From contig CATKHK010000099.1 in NCBI GenBank assembly GCA_949751835.1, positions 62,001-126,000 on the forward strand: a stretch of DNA of 64,000 nt. Direction: 5' to 3'. The DNA comes from Blepharisma japonicum. Lineage: Eukaryota; Ciliophora; Heterotrichea; Heterotrichida; Blepharismidae. The notes under the pieces were generated by a model, which searched no databases, had not been told where the DNA came from, and saw nothing but the letters and a program-made list of their open reading frames with translations. A program made the translations under genes and the position numbers. This document shows, piece after piece, positions 19,403 through 29,895 of the stretch (position 1 is the stretch's first letter; each line of letters starts with the position of its first letter).

Positions 19403-22400
19403 TTACGGTCTAGCTTTATAAAACAACAAATAAGATGACGCAGTCCCAATGTCTGTCGCTTCTGTCACTTTAGAGTCATTAAACTCAAGCCACTTGTTTT
19501 GCTCAATGTCAAAGCATGTCGCTGTATAATGCCCTCCACCGAGATTTCCAAAATGATTGGAAACTGCATATAAATCATATAAAGGAGGCTTTTCAGGCCC
19601 AATTACAAAGCCACTAATATCAAGTCCTTGGTCTGGAAAAGTGACAACTGTTGAGAGCTTTTCTCTATAATATCCATGAGTTTTAAAGCGCTTCAGGTGA
19701 ATTATCAGGATTGGAGGGACTTTATAAATCTCCATTTGTTTTGTAGCTTGGACATGAGTGCGGCATGTCGGACAGAACCATGAGTTTTCTCTTTCAAGCT
19801 CTTCTGGGATCCTGAACATGTGGAAGCATTCATTTATGCTGATTGGAGGTCTTGCTGTGACTCTTTCTTCATTAGCTGATGAATGCTCTGAGCATCTATT
19901 TATATCTTGTAAATTTGCACCTAATTCGTTGCAATCTTCTTTCCATCTTAGCTCAATAATAATCCGCCCCTTTATATGTAGAGATTCTATTAGATCTGAA
20001 GAATAAGGCACTAGGCAGCCAGTGCATGAGGATTCTTTGCACAATGGGCACACAGAATCTTTCCTAACATTAAAATATAATCTATACGCAGGACTCTGTA
20101 TAAATTTCTCATAAGAAGCCTGAATATTTTTTGGTGTAATTTCTCTGTATTTTTCAATATAAATTTTGACTTTTTTAAAAGCTTCCAAATGAAGGTTTTT
20201 AAAACTATTTGACTTATGGATAAAAACTATTCTGGGGAAGGCAATAAACTTGTTTTTATGCCTCTCTTTCGTAACTTGAACTTCAACAGGGATCTTTATA
20301 GCACAGTCTTCTTCTTGGAACGCAAATAATGTGATGGATTTTAATTCATCGATTTTTTTGTCATCATTCAAAATTTCTCTGACCACATCATTTACTATAG
20401 AAATAAAAAGAAAAGAATTTTGAGGGATTTTTAAGGATTTGGCTACTGAATTCCGAACAAATGATAAGGATGAGTCATTTGATACGTCACAGCCCATTCT
20501 TAAAGGAGGCTCATTTGGGTTTGATTTTATATAATAAAATAGCAATTTTCTTTCTTGAGGCTGAGGAATAGGAAGAGAAATTGAATTAAAAGGGTCAAAA
20601 GTGTGCGAATAATTTTTACAAGTAGGGCAGAATAGTGTTGATTTGTATTGGCCATGCATCAAATCTACCACAATGCTTTGGTTTCTTGCCACATGCCTAT
20701 CCCAGCTTTCTTGAGATAAAAGTTCGTCAGATTTCCCTTTATCATCCACATCTTCAAAATACGGTTTTTTCTTTACTTTATTTAAATCTTCATGAAGTCC
20801 ATCTAAAAGGTAGCACAAAAGTTCGTGAGCGTCATGCTGATGATACCCTACAAACTGAGGAGCAAAAGACGCTAAAGTCTTTTTAAATTTCCAAGGAGCA
20901 AATGATAAGGCCCCACTTTTCCACAAATTATCTAAAAGCTCAGCATAGGCAGTGGCCAATTTTCCTTTGGTTCCAAGAGGATTTGATTTATTGATTTCTC
21001 TTGAGTATTCATTTGTTAAGAAATATCGAGTTAACTCCTCAGTGTGAGATAAACATTGCAAAGCAGAATTCATAAAACAAGTGTTTCCTAAATTCTGTAG
21101 ACCAGTGGCTGTATTTTTGTTTCTTATTGTCTGTCTTTGTGATGAGACTACTACTTCGTCTTCGTCATAATTTTCGAGTTTTTCTGAGTGTCGACATAGG
21201 CATCTAAAAATGCTGAGTTTTTTTGGCTGCTTGCATTTGGTTTTGTGTTCTTCGGAGTGCTTTTTTTTACAGATGATTGTACAATATTTTACTTTTTTGC
21301 ATAAACTGCATGATATATTAAAATTTCCTGGTTTTTGGCAAAAAACACATTTATCGAGGGCTATAGTTGGGTCATCTGAAAATAAAAAGATGCCATTTCT
21401 AGCTGGCTCTATCAAAATTATGTCTTCATCCCCAATTTCTGCATCATCTAGTTGCAAATCTTCTTTGACGATCATCCCTCCGTCTATATAAACTTTGCTA
21501 TTTAATACAGTAATTGCTTGCAGCCTTTCTAATGAAATTGAGCCTAGATTTACTTTCCAAACCCTCGCATTTATTGAAGATCCTCTATAATTTAAATAGC
21601 TTTTCTTAAGGTTTGCTATGGTTTCTTTCCTACTCATATTGATAAACCCTATATCCAGAGTCATTAAACTAGGAAACCCAATTTTTACTCTTTTTAAAAA
21701 TATTTCGACCTGGTAAATAGAGTCATTAACTTCTATAGCAAATCGCTTTATATCTGTAGCACATCGATAAATCCCTTCTAAAAATTTAAATGCTTCTCTG
21801 GGTAATACAATATAATTGACATTTTCTATTAATTCTGGCTTTAAGCAGATTTTGTTTGTTGAGGTTGGGTTTTCTGAAATGGTAGCATTCGTTGCGTCAG
21901 TGTCTATGATGTCTTTATTATTAATAGTTCCAGGGTGTTCTACATTCCCTTCAATATTGAAATTAAATGGTAAGTCTTCATTTCCATCCCTGATTGTAAG
22001 GCCTACGTATGCTTGCCATTTTTGAAATCATTCATTGCTAACTACGTGCCATTCTGAACCTGGGTGAATTGCCATGTTTTCTCTAAAAATGTTTAAAAAT
22101 TCTTCTCTTTCGGAAACCAGTAATGCTTCATCATATTCTCTGCTACTGTGGCTTTTTAATCGAGAAAACATATCTTGGGCTTCTGATCTTATAGTCCAAT
22201 TTTTCCCAAACGATATCACTTTATGCAAATCATCAATGGCTTGATCATATTTTGAAAGTCTTTCATAAATCTGTGCCCTTCTATAAAGAGATTTGTAATA
22301 TTGCTCTTCTTGAAAAGGGTGAGAATTTTTCAGCAGTTTTATCGACTCAGTAAAATCTTTTTCGGATTCTTGCCACCTGTTTAGGAACATATAGCAGCAT

Positions 22401-22522
22401 GCGCGATTATTAAAAGCTAGCCAGGAAGGTTTTGCTGTTATTAATTGACTATACTTTTCAATTGCTTGATCATATTTCTTTTCTTTGAAAAAGTTTTCTG
22501 CTTGACCTTCAACAGTTTCCAT
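19403..22522 (-). CDS. TPR-DUSP-UBL-MYND ubiquitin-specific protease
   Basis: 1039 residues, formed by two same-frame stretches joined through TGA (Trp165, 22028-22030). Domain order: TPR-like helices (about 1-115, e.g. YDQAIEKYSQLITAKPSW); a DUSP domain (about 150-285; EWHVVSNE, then the TGA-coded Trp, then FQKWQAYVG, with HPGTINN and NYIVLPREAF); a UBL-like region (about 290-380); a MYND zinc finger (about 396-435; CVFCQ...CSLCKK...CTIICKKKH); then the USP catalytic domain. Cys box GLQNLGNTCFMNSALQC gives catalytic Cys482; the QHDAHELL box and the His box GGGHYTATCF (His998) are intact. Two zinc-ribbon CPTC pairs are present. It should cleave ubiquitin from proteins. DUSP-UBL-USP resembles USP4/15; adding TPR and MYND is unusual. 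TAA stop. Confidence 0.9.
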
Positions 22523-22824
22523 AATTGTATCTATCAGTCAATAAATAAATTATTATGAAGGTAATTAAGGAGGAAAATTAATTGTAATGTGAAATACAGA
22601 ATTTATTTGCTTCAGAATGTTTAAGATTACGATTAATTTAGAAATTATATCAAATTATGAATTATTTTTTTCCTCAGATATAACTATTTATATAAACTTT
22701 AATTATTATAAACTTTTTTATTATTGCCTCAATTTTTTCTAATATTAATAAAAATATGAAATTTATGAAATCCTATGACTATTAACCATTTACTATATTC
22801 AGATCTCTTATGAAAAGTGGTTAA
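22523..22824. other. Spacer before the lysozyme array
   Basis: About 300 bp of AT-rich DNA between the USP start and the first lysozyme pseudogene. No feature seen. Confidence 0.4.
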
Positions 22825-23400
22825 CTAAGGCCAATCAAGATTAACACTTATACCCCAAACTTTTTGTGGCCCATGATACTGCTTTATATCAGGGTGGAGC
22901 CATTCTCCAAGTGTCTTGAAATCGGCAAAGATCTGGCTATTATCATAATTGTAGTACCATAGAGGGGTCAAGACCATCCCAGCCCAAGACAATCTCATAA
23001 TTAGGCTCAAATCATTATGAATTTATAGACCCGACAATTTGACTAATATTTTTAAGCTCTGTTGCCAAGGCAAGAATAAAATATTACTTAACTAATTTAT
23101 CTCTTGCTGACCAAATAGAAGGCTCGTCTACAGAAATACATATCTTATTGTTGTATTGCTGCCTCCAAATTTGTTTACAACATATTGAGCTTGACTTGAT
23201 GAATCTTTGCTCGTAACGCAAGCACTCATCTTTACATTGACTTTTAATTTTTCTTGCATAGCGTTTTCAATGTTTGCAATGAAAAATGGGTCTAATCATG
23301 GCTTTTGAATGTTGCCATAAAATGCTCTGAAAATGATTGAAGTGACTTTATGCAGGTTCAGTCTTTGACGGAGCCATATCTATATCTGTCACACATAGAT
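22825..23400 (-). pseudogene. Frameshifted GH25 lysozyme remnant
   Basis: The last 61 codons are open and clearly homologous to the neighbouring lysozymes (PLWYYNYDNSQIFADFKTL, IKQYHG, GISVNLDW; TAG stop). Upstream homology continues but switches frame several times: one frame reads IIFRAFYGNIQKPWLDPFF and then ACVTSKDSSSQAQYV, the next CISVDEPSIWSARDKL in place of the active-site strand, and the next LALATELKNISQIVGS. The active-site strand lacks the DxE pair. It is more divergent than the other copies. I infer an old inactivated member at the end of the array. Confidence 0.65.
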
Positions 23401-23664
23401 CCTGACTTTGTGATTATAAGTAAGAGGGCAAAAAAGATATATTTCTTTTGATATTATTTTCAATGAAGGAATAGTTCACCATTATGATAATTCAATTAAC
23501 AATACTAGAATAAAATTCTATTCTCCTTGAATTATAATCTTACAGCCTTTCTTTCAGCTATATTTTCTTAAATTCTATCTAGTGCATTTTTCATATACAT
23601 AAATTGAATTTCTCTCCAAAAGATATTAAATTAAAATTATAGGAATTTTAAGTAACTTATAAAG
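23401..23664. other. Array spacer
   Basis: AT-rich spacer between the first pseudogene and the first intact lysozyme gene; no feature recognised. Confidence 0.4.
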
Positions 23665-24309
23665 TTAGCTATATTGAGGGCAATAGTCCAAATTCATTAA
23701 AACCCCACAAGTATTAATAGTAGACCCATGATACTGCTTCATAGTAGGCTGCTTCCATCCTCCAAATGGTTGGAAGTCATTGAAGTTTAGCTGATTATCA
23801 TAGTCAAAATACCAAAGCATAGCCCACGATAACCCACTCCAGTTTAGCCCTACAATCGTAGACCATTCAGTTCTGCTCGTATAAATCCCTATATATGGGA
23901 ATACGCTTTTAAGTGTATTTGCCAGTGTTGTAATAAAGGCTTGATTGGTTTGCACATTACTAGACCATTGATAAGTTTCCACATCAATTCATATCGAATT
24001 TAACCTCTGACCATTAAGAGCGGTAATTAAATCTTGAGCTTGCTTCGCAGGGTTTCCACAAGGAAAACATGGGAACATATATATTCCTACATCCATAAAA
24101 TTGTTGAAGGCACCTTGCATATTATACACAACATTAGGGTCTACTTCCCCTGAGCTCATGTATCCTCTAATAAATGCAGCTTGATTATGCTTTCCAGAAA
24201 TACAAAACCATCCATCTTGATGAACTAACTGAGCAGTGTCCATGCATGGTGGATCGTTTGCGGCTCCAATAGCTGCAAGAGATAAAATAAGTAAAGCTTT
24301 ACTTATCAT
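23665..24309 (-). CDS. Secreted GH25-type lysozyme, copy 1 (subfamily A)
   Basis: 214 residues joined through TGA (Trp107, 23989-23991). Signal peptide MISKALLILSLAAIGA. The fold resembles GH25 lysozymes, which cleave peptidoglycan glycan chains. The first acidic residue lies in CMDTAQL; the active-site strand is SIWIDVETYQW with the DxE pair (IDVE); GIYTSRTEW and the late Trp-rich strands are conserved. Its Cys pair (CFPC) and YMSSGEVDPNV place it with copies 2, 4 and 5. The Trp coded by TGA here is TGG in copies 6 and 7. The C-terminus ends CPQYS, slightly longer than its paralogs. Starts with ATAAAT-like leader before ATG; TAA stop. Confidence 0.88.
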
Positions 24310-25797
24310 ATTTATTCGCCATAAGTGATACAGTTGGTATGATTAATTTAAAGAAAATTATATAAAAAAATAAGGTGTTTTTTTATTTTGCGGCGTGTCT
24401 ATCTTTTCTCTATATTGATATATAATTCTTTATATTGAAATCACTAATTAAGAATATTTATTTTTATATGATTTTTAAAATAAGGTTAAATGAAATTCTT
24501 CATCCCAAATATGGAGAAATTTTTATTATTTAAGGGTTTCTTTTTTACAAGAGCTTAGGATTAAATAAGACAATAAAAGAAGCTTGTAAATAAATCGTAA
24601 TTAATAATAATTTCAAGCCCTGATAAGCTAAGCCTTTATAAATCCACTTTATTTTAACTTTTGAGATGTTAACTGCAATCATCAAATTTTTATAAACAAA
24701 TATTCATAATTTTTGGCTAGTCCAGCTCAAACAAATTTATATGAAGCCATCAAAAATCGAGATAAAGAAATTAATCAAAGTAGAGTTGCTTAAAGTCGGC
24801 TTTGTTAATAATATAACAGTCGCGTATATTATTCTTTTAAAAGCTAGTAAAAATACAAAGCATTCTATTCAAGCATTGCTTGATTTGTATGGTAAAAAAA
24901 AAAACTAATTATAATGATATTTATTTACTTTTCTTTTAGGAGCGGACTATGTATGAATTCGAATTTCTTTTGTGAAGTAAAATTTTATATATGGATTTAA
25001 AAAAATGTGGAATAAATATATGGGATTCTTCCACATGTGAAGTTTCAATCCATATGTGATGTATTCTAATAAAAAAGGCAATTAGCGTAATAAGGGCATC
25101 ATAAAGGAATTCTTTTGAAAACTTTTCTATAGCTGGCTTATCTATTTTTATCCTGATTGAAAAATTAATTGACTCCACTTTTATTGTCTATACCTAATAT
25201 TTGAGTTTTGAAATTCTGATTTAATGGTTTTATATAAAAACTTGAATTTTTCCCTTAACGCAAAACGATTTATTTAATCTTAGATGATAAAACTTGCAAA
25301 ATCGAGAAAATAAACTTGTTTTTCTATATCCAATTAGTGATGATTCTTTATTAACTACTGCAGCTTTTACAATTTGGATTTTGATGTTTCCATTACGTTC
25401 TTCAAAACTTGTTGATGATTTTACTCGGCAACTTTTATTTTATTCTAATGAGCTCAACGATTTTCTACAGTTTCATATAATTTTTATTTCTCTGAATTCA
25501 TTTTTATCAGAAAGTTTAAAAATATCTTTTGCTCTTTAATTTTATATCAAATACTGCTAGCGTGACTGTTGTATTTTCATGATGCATATTTCAAAGGATT
25601 CTTTCCAAAAATATTTTCTAATCTTCTTTTGGTGATTTTTTATAAATTTGCGCAGCCGACTATCCCTTCAAAATCCTGCCTCATTTTTATTACATTTTTT
25701 CATCGTGAAACATTTTATATATAGAAATCTCTAAAAGGTTTCAAAATTAAAAATGATATGAAATTTAATATTTATATTTCTTATGGAAGATGTTAAT
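24310..25797. other. Array spacer with upstream repeat and two small ORFs
   Basis: About 24484-24560 matches segments at 27648-27732 and, more weakly, 28930-29010 (see repeat entries). A plus-strand ATG-to-TAA frame of 55 codons (24741-24908, begins MKPSKIEIKKLIKVEL) and a converging minus-strand frame (24936-25178, 80 codons, starting at GTG with a TAG just upstream) have plausible composition but no recognised homology. A further plus-strand frame (25294-25539) has no ATG. I would not call any of them a gene without more evidence. Confidence 0.3.
24484..24560. repeat. Lysozyme-upstream repeat, copy 1
   Basis: About 75 bp, roughly 175-250 bp upstream of lysozyme copy 1. Shared with 27648-27732: GTTAAATGA, then TTCATCCCAAATATGG, and a 3' end of T-run followed by AAGAGC(A/T)TAG. 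It includes CCAAATATGG (24505-24514), a perfect CC(A/T)6GG box. It may be a duplicated promoter element or just a relic of the gene duplications. Confidence 0.55.
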
Positions 25798-26430
25798 TTA
25801 AGGCCACCAATCAGAGTTGACATAAATTCCACAGGTAGACTTAGCTAATCCATGATATTGCTTCATGTCAGCCAACTCCCATCCTCCAAATGGCTGAAAG
25901 TCCATAAAATTTTGTTGATTATCGTAATTGAAATACCACAGACCAGCCCATGATACTCCTTTCCAATTAAGCCCTACAATGCTGGCCCAATCAGTTCGGC
26001 TTGTATAGATTCCGACACTTTGGCCTAAACTTTTAAGTGTATTTGCCAACGTAGTTATAAATGCTTGATTAGTTTGCACATTACTAGACCATTGATAAGT
26101 TTCCACATCAATTCATATTGACTGATATTCTTGGCCTTTAAGAGCTGTAACTAAATCTTGAGCTTGTTGTGCTGGATTTCCACAAGTAAAGCATGGGAAC
26201 ATATAGACACCAACAGTTAAAAAGGCGTTTCGAGCGTTTTGGATGTTTTGTATAACGTTAGGGTCCACTTTTCCAGTACTCATGTATCCTCTAACTATTG
26301 CAGATTGGACTTGATATTCCGCAATGCAATACCATTGAGTAAAAGAGCCTAGATCGGCTGTATCAACAGCTTGTGAAGACTGCGCAACGATAATTGAAAA
26401 AGCTAAAATTAGTAAAGCTTTACCTTTCAT
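25798..26430 (-). CDS. Secreted GH25-type lysozyme, copy 2 (subfamily A)
   Basis: 210 residues, joined through TGA at the position of the active-site strand Trp (SI-W-IDVETYQW). Signal peptide MKGKALLILAFSIIVAQS. DxE is intact (IDVE), as are GIYTSRTDW and the C-terminal GIYVNSDWW. Codon 33 is TGG (QWYCIAEYQ), whereas copy 4 has TGA at exactly the same codon. GGTGAATAAAT precedes the ATG, as in most copies. TAA stop. Peptidoglycan hydrolysis in the endolysosome or secreted fluid is the expected role. Confidence 0.88.
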
Positions 26431-26662
26431 ATTTATTCACCAGTGACGATATTGGCATTATTTATTTAAGATCCTATTTCAGTATTAAATAAAGGTGATT
26501 TTTCTGATCATGGCTGACATGATTTTTTACTATTAATTAAGGTTTTCGAGCAAACAAAAGAGTGTTAAGGAAAAATAGTTTTATAAGTTCATTATATAAA
26601 TAATTTATCACTAAGAAGAATAAAAAATCTTATGTATATCCAATTATTTAGGAATATCGATT

Positions 26663-27292
26663 TTAAGACCAATCCAACCCTACGCTAATTCCACAAAGGG
26701 TGCTTGAAGCGTTATATTGCTTTAGCGCAGGAGCTGTCCATCCAGAAAAAGCTTGAAAATCACTGAAGCTTGCAACATTGTTATTATGATAATACCACAA
26801 AGGCAAATTTGAATAATATTCATAGTTACCCATGATATTTCCCCAATCGCTACTATTTGTGTAGATCCCGGCATTTTTACCAAGAGTTAAAATTGAATTT
26901 GCCAAGCTCTCTAAAAAGAGTTGATTATTATAAGCTATATTTGACCATTGACTACCTTGGATCGCAATCCAAACTTTTCCATACTTTTGACCTCTAAGAG
27001 AATCTATTAAAACTGTGGCCTGGCCCTGAGCATTACCACAAGAAAAACAAGGATAAAGAATAACATCAACCTGCTTTTGGCCGCCAGCAATTGCATTTTT
27101 TATATTTTGTATGGCGTTCGGGTCCAAAAGTCCTACACTCTGGTACCCTCTTACAATGGCATATGTTCTTCCTAAGCCTGCTAAGCATTTCCAAGCACTA
27201 CTAGACACCAAATTTGAAGAATCTGTGCCTAATGTTGTGCTTACTGCTATAGCAGCAGAGAGAAACAGCACAAAAAGTGATCGAAACTTCAT
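26663..27292 (-). CDS. GH25-type lysozyme homolog lacking catalytic residues, copy 3
   Basis: 209 residues in one frame with signal peptide (MKFRSLFVLFLSAAIAVS). By N-terminus (TLGTDSSNLV) and GYQSVG it belongs with copies 6 and 7 (subfamily B). The active-site strand, WIDIExYQW in those, reads WIAIQGSQW: both acidic residues of the DxE pair are replaced (D to A by GCG, E to Q by CAA). Signal peptide, Cys residues and the late strand (PLWYYH, ALKQYN, CGISVGLDW) are kept, so the fold is probably retained. I infer a non-catalytic carbohydrate-binding or regulatory paralog rather than a pseudogene, because the frame is intact. TAA stop. Confidence 0.82.
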   Translation of the reverse strand: MKFRSLFVLFLSAAIAVSTTLGTDSSNLVSSSAWKCLAGLGRTYAIVRGYQSVGLLDPNAIQNIKNAIAGGQKQVDVILYPCFSCGNAQGQATVLIDSLRGQKYGKVWIAIQGSQWSNIAYNNQLFLESLANSILTLGKNAGIYTNSSDWGNIMGNYEYYSNLPLWYYHNNNVASFSDFQAFSGWTAPALKQYNASSTLCGISVGLDWS

Positions 27293-27920
27293 TTTTATTA
27301 TTCACCAATATCATTAAAATGAAAATCATTAGATCTTTTCATATCTGTTAGATATGAATTATAATTATAAAAATTTTGATCAAGAACAAAGGGAAATTAA
27401 TTTTTGTTTAATTGAGATGCTTTGGTTAGTATTGATTATTAAGACAAAGGATTGTTAAATATTGGATTTTACTATTTCACTTGTATTAGGTTATCTAAAC
27501 TAGCTGACTTATTACAGGCAAAAAATAATTATACTTTCATATTTTTCACTAAAAATGACGTAATTAGATAATTAAACTTTTAGTGTCCTTTTCATTAGAA
27601 ATTAAAATAATTAAAATTTATGCACTGAAGGGCAAAATTTTTTAGAGTGGTTAAATGATCTTTTTCATCCCAAATATGGGAAACTTTTAGTACTTTAAAA
27701 AACGTTTCCTTTTTATAAGAGCATAGAAGCAAGAGAATAAGCTAATTAATCTTAAAAGAATGATAAGCTAATATCTTATAATAGTAATTTAAATTATTAG
27801 ATTGCTAATTGTTTCTCAGTAATATGGCTTTTTACATTTAAAAGTATGTCAACTTAAGAAAACCTAAAAGATTTCTAATTAAAATCATAACGCATTAATA
27901 TTTGTATTGAAGGTTTTATT
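27293..27920. other. Array spacer
   Basis: About 630 bp between copies 3 and 4. It holds the upstream repeat copy at 27648-27732; otherwise AT-rich with no open frame. Confidence 0.4.
27648..27732. repeat. Lysozyme-upstream repeat, copy 2
   Basis: Matches 24484-24560, including CATCCCAAATATGG and the perfect CC(A/T)6GG box (27670-27679), and ends in TTTATAAGAGCATAG. It lies about 360 bp upstream of lysozyme copy 3. Confidence 0.55.
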
Positions 27921-28553
27921 TTAAAGCCAATAATCAGAATTGACATAAATCCCACAAGCAGATTTGGCTAGTCCATGATACTGTTTCATATTAGGCGTCT
28001 CCCACCCTCCAAATGGTTGGAAGTCATTGAAATTTTGTTGATAATTATAGTGGTAATACCAAAGGCTAGCCCATGATACTCCGCTCCAGTTAAGCCCTAC
28101 AATGGTAGACCAGTCAGCTCTACTTGTATAAATTCCAACACTTTGGCCTAGACTTTTCAGTGTATTTGCTAATGTAGTTATAAAAGCTTGATTTGTTTGT
28201 ACATTACTAGACCATTGGTAAGTTTCCACATCAATTCATATAGAATCGATATCTTGGCCTTGAAGAGTGGCAACTAGATTTTGAGCTTGCTGTGCTGGGT
28301 TTCCACAAGGAAAGCATGGGAACATATAAACCCCAACTGTTAAAAATGCATTAGAAGCATTTTGGATATTTTGCACAACATTAGGGTCTACATTTCCAGA
28401 GCTCATGTACCCTCTGACAATCGCAGACTGGATTTGATATTCGGCAATGCAATATCACTGACTAAAAGAGCCTAAGTCAGCTGTATCAACACTCTGTGAA
28501 GATTGCACTACAATAAATGCCAAAGCTAAAATCAGCAAAGTTTTACCTCTCAT
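27921..28553 (-). CDS. Secreted GH25-type lysozyme, copy 4 (subfamily A)
   Basis: 210 residues with two TGA-coded Trp: codon 33 (28455-28457; TGG in copy 2) and codon 106 (28236-28238, in SI-W-IDVETYQW). With a standard code the N-terminal half would be missed. Signal peptide MRGKTLLILALAFIVVQS; CFPCGNPAQQAQ, the DxE pair and GIYTSRADW are intact; C-terminus GIYVNSDYWL. Closest by eye to copy 2 (SAIVRGYMS, YCIAEYQ). ATG at 28551-28553 preceded by GGTGAATAAAT; TAA stop. Confidence 0.87.
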
Positions 28554-28686
28554 ATTTATTCACCAGTGATGATATTAGCATTATTTAAGATCCTATTTAT
28601 AGCATTAAATAAAATAATTTTTTAATGATTGCTTGCTGTATTTTTTGGATTCCCTAAGTAAAAACAATAGGAATATAGATTTAAAC

Positions 28687-28850
28687 ATCAACCTAACTCT
28701 ATGCTAATTCCACAAAGATGCTTGAAGCGCTATATTGTTGTAACATTGGAATTGTCCATCCAGAAAAAGGCCGAAGATCACAGTAATTAGCTTAATTGTT
28801 ATAATTATAATACCATAAAGTAATGCTTGAATAGTTGTAGCAGTCATACC
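28687..28850 (-). pseudogene. Truncated GH25 lysozyme fragment (subfamily B-like)
   Basis: The minus strand matches only the last third of copy 3: YSSITLWYYNYNN, then a TAA, then PFSGWTIPMLQQYSASS, then a frame change before LCGISIELGW. The 5' two thirds are absent. It is a clear remnant of a subfamily B gene sitting between two subfamily A genes. Confidence 0.7.
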
Positions 28851-28929
28851 TTTTCATATTTTTTACAAAAATGACGCAATTAGCTTAAATGTTTTTGTAG
28901 TTGAAGACTTGGATTAATTAGAAAGTTTT

Positions 28930-29010
28930 TTATATTTAAAGCAAAAATTAAACGAAATTCTTCTTCAAACATGAAAAATTTTATTATTTTAGAACTGGTT
29001 TTTATAAGAG
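28930..29010. repeat. Lysozyme-upstream repeat, degenerate copy 3
   Basis: Weaker match to the other two copies: GAAATTCTTC, AAAAATTTTATTATTT and TTTTTATAAGAGCTTA are shared, but the CC(A/T)6GG box is lost (TTCAAACATGAAAA). It is about 380 bp upstream of copy 4. Confidence 0.4.
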
Positions 29011-29262
29011 CTTATATGCTAATTAATAAGCTAAATAAGAATTGAAATTCAGCCCGCAGGCTAAGCTATTAAGATGCAAATTGCAATTATAAATCTTTTA
29101 GGTAAGAGCATAAAGCTTGCTAATCCCTTATAATTTTTGTTAACCTATATTGCATTTTTTTACTATTTGGAAAGTTTATAAAGCTTTTAGAAACCTTAAA
29201 AAGAACTTTTAATATTAAATTAATGAAAATTTATCATTCAATATTTGTAAGAAGGTTTTATT

Positions 29263-29895
29263 TTAAGCCCACCAATCAGAGTTAACATAAATCCCGCAAG
29301 AAGACATGGCTAACCCATGATACTGCTTTATATCAGCTGACGTCCATCCTCCAAATGGCTGGAAGTCATTGAAATTTTGTTGATTATCATAATTGTAATA
29401 CCAAAGTCCAGCCCACGATACTCCGCTCCAGTTAAGCCCTACAATAGTAGACCATTCATCTCTGCTTGTGTAAATTCCAACGCTTTGGCCTAGACTTTTT
29501 AGTGTATTTGCCAATGTAGTTATAAAAGCTTGATTTGTTTGAAGATTGCTAGACCATAGATAACTTTCTACATCAATTCATATAGAATTATAAGTTTGGC
29601 CTTGAAGAGCGGTAACTAAAGTTTGAGCTTGCTGTGCTGGGTTTCCACAAGGAAAACATGGGAACATATAGACCGCGACATCTATATATGCACTAAAAGC
29701 ATTTTGAATGTTTTGTATAACATTAGGGTCTACTTTTCCAGAACTCGTGTATCCTCTGACAATCGCAGCATTGACTCCTGATTGAAGAAAGCAACGCCAC
29801 TGAGCATAAGAACCTAAATTAGCTGTATCAACCATCAGGTAAGACTGTGTTGCAGTAATTGCAAGAGCTAAAAGTATCAAAGTTTTACCTGTCAT
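29263..29895 (-). CDS. Secreted GH25-type lysozyme, copy 5 (subfamily A)
   Basis: 210 residues joined through TGA at the active-site strand Trp (SI-W-IDVESYLW). Signal peptide MTGKTLILLALAITATQS. The DxE pair is intact; GIYTSRDEW and GIYVNSDWWA are conserved. It differs from copies 2 and 4 in the N-terminal domain (QWRCFLQSGVNAAIVRGYTS). ATG preceded by GGCGAATAAAT; TAA stop. Confidence 0.87.

Larger units (their letters stand above)
28554..29262. other. Array spacer with lysozyme fragment
   Basis: Contains the leader region shared with copy 2 (GATATTAGCATTATTTAAGA against GATATTGGCATTATTTATTT just upstream of ATG), a lysozyme pseudogene fragment at about 28687-28850, and a degenerate copy of the upstream repeat at 28930-29010. 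Otherwise AT-rich. Confidence 0.45.

Noticed and set aside
24936-25178. 80-codon minus-strand frame as a gene
   Set aside because: It begins at GTG with a TAG just upstream, no intron repairs it, and no homology is recognised; kept only as a note in the spacer.
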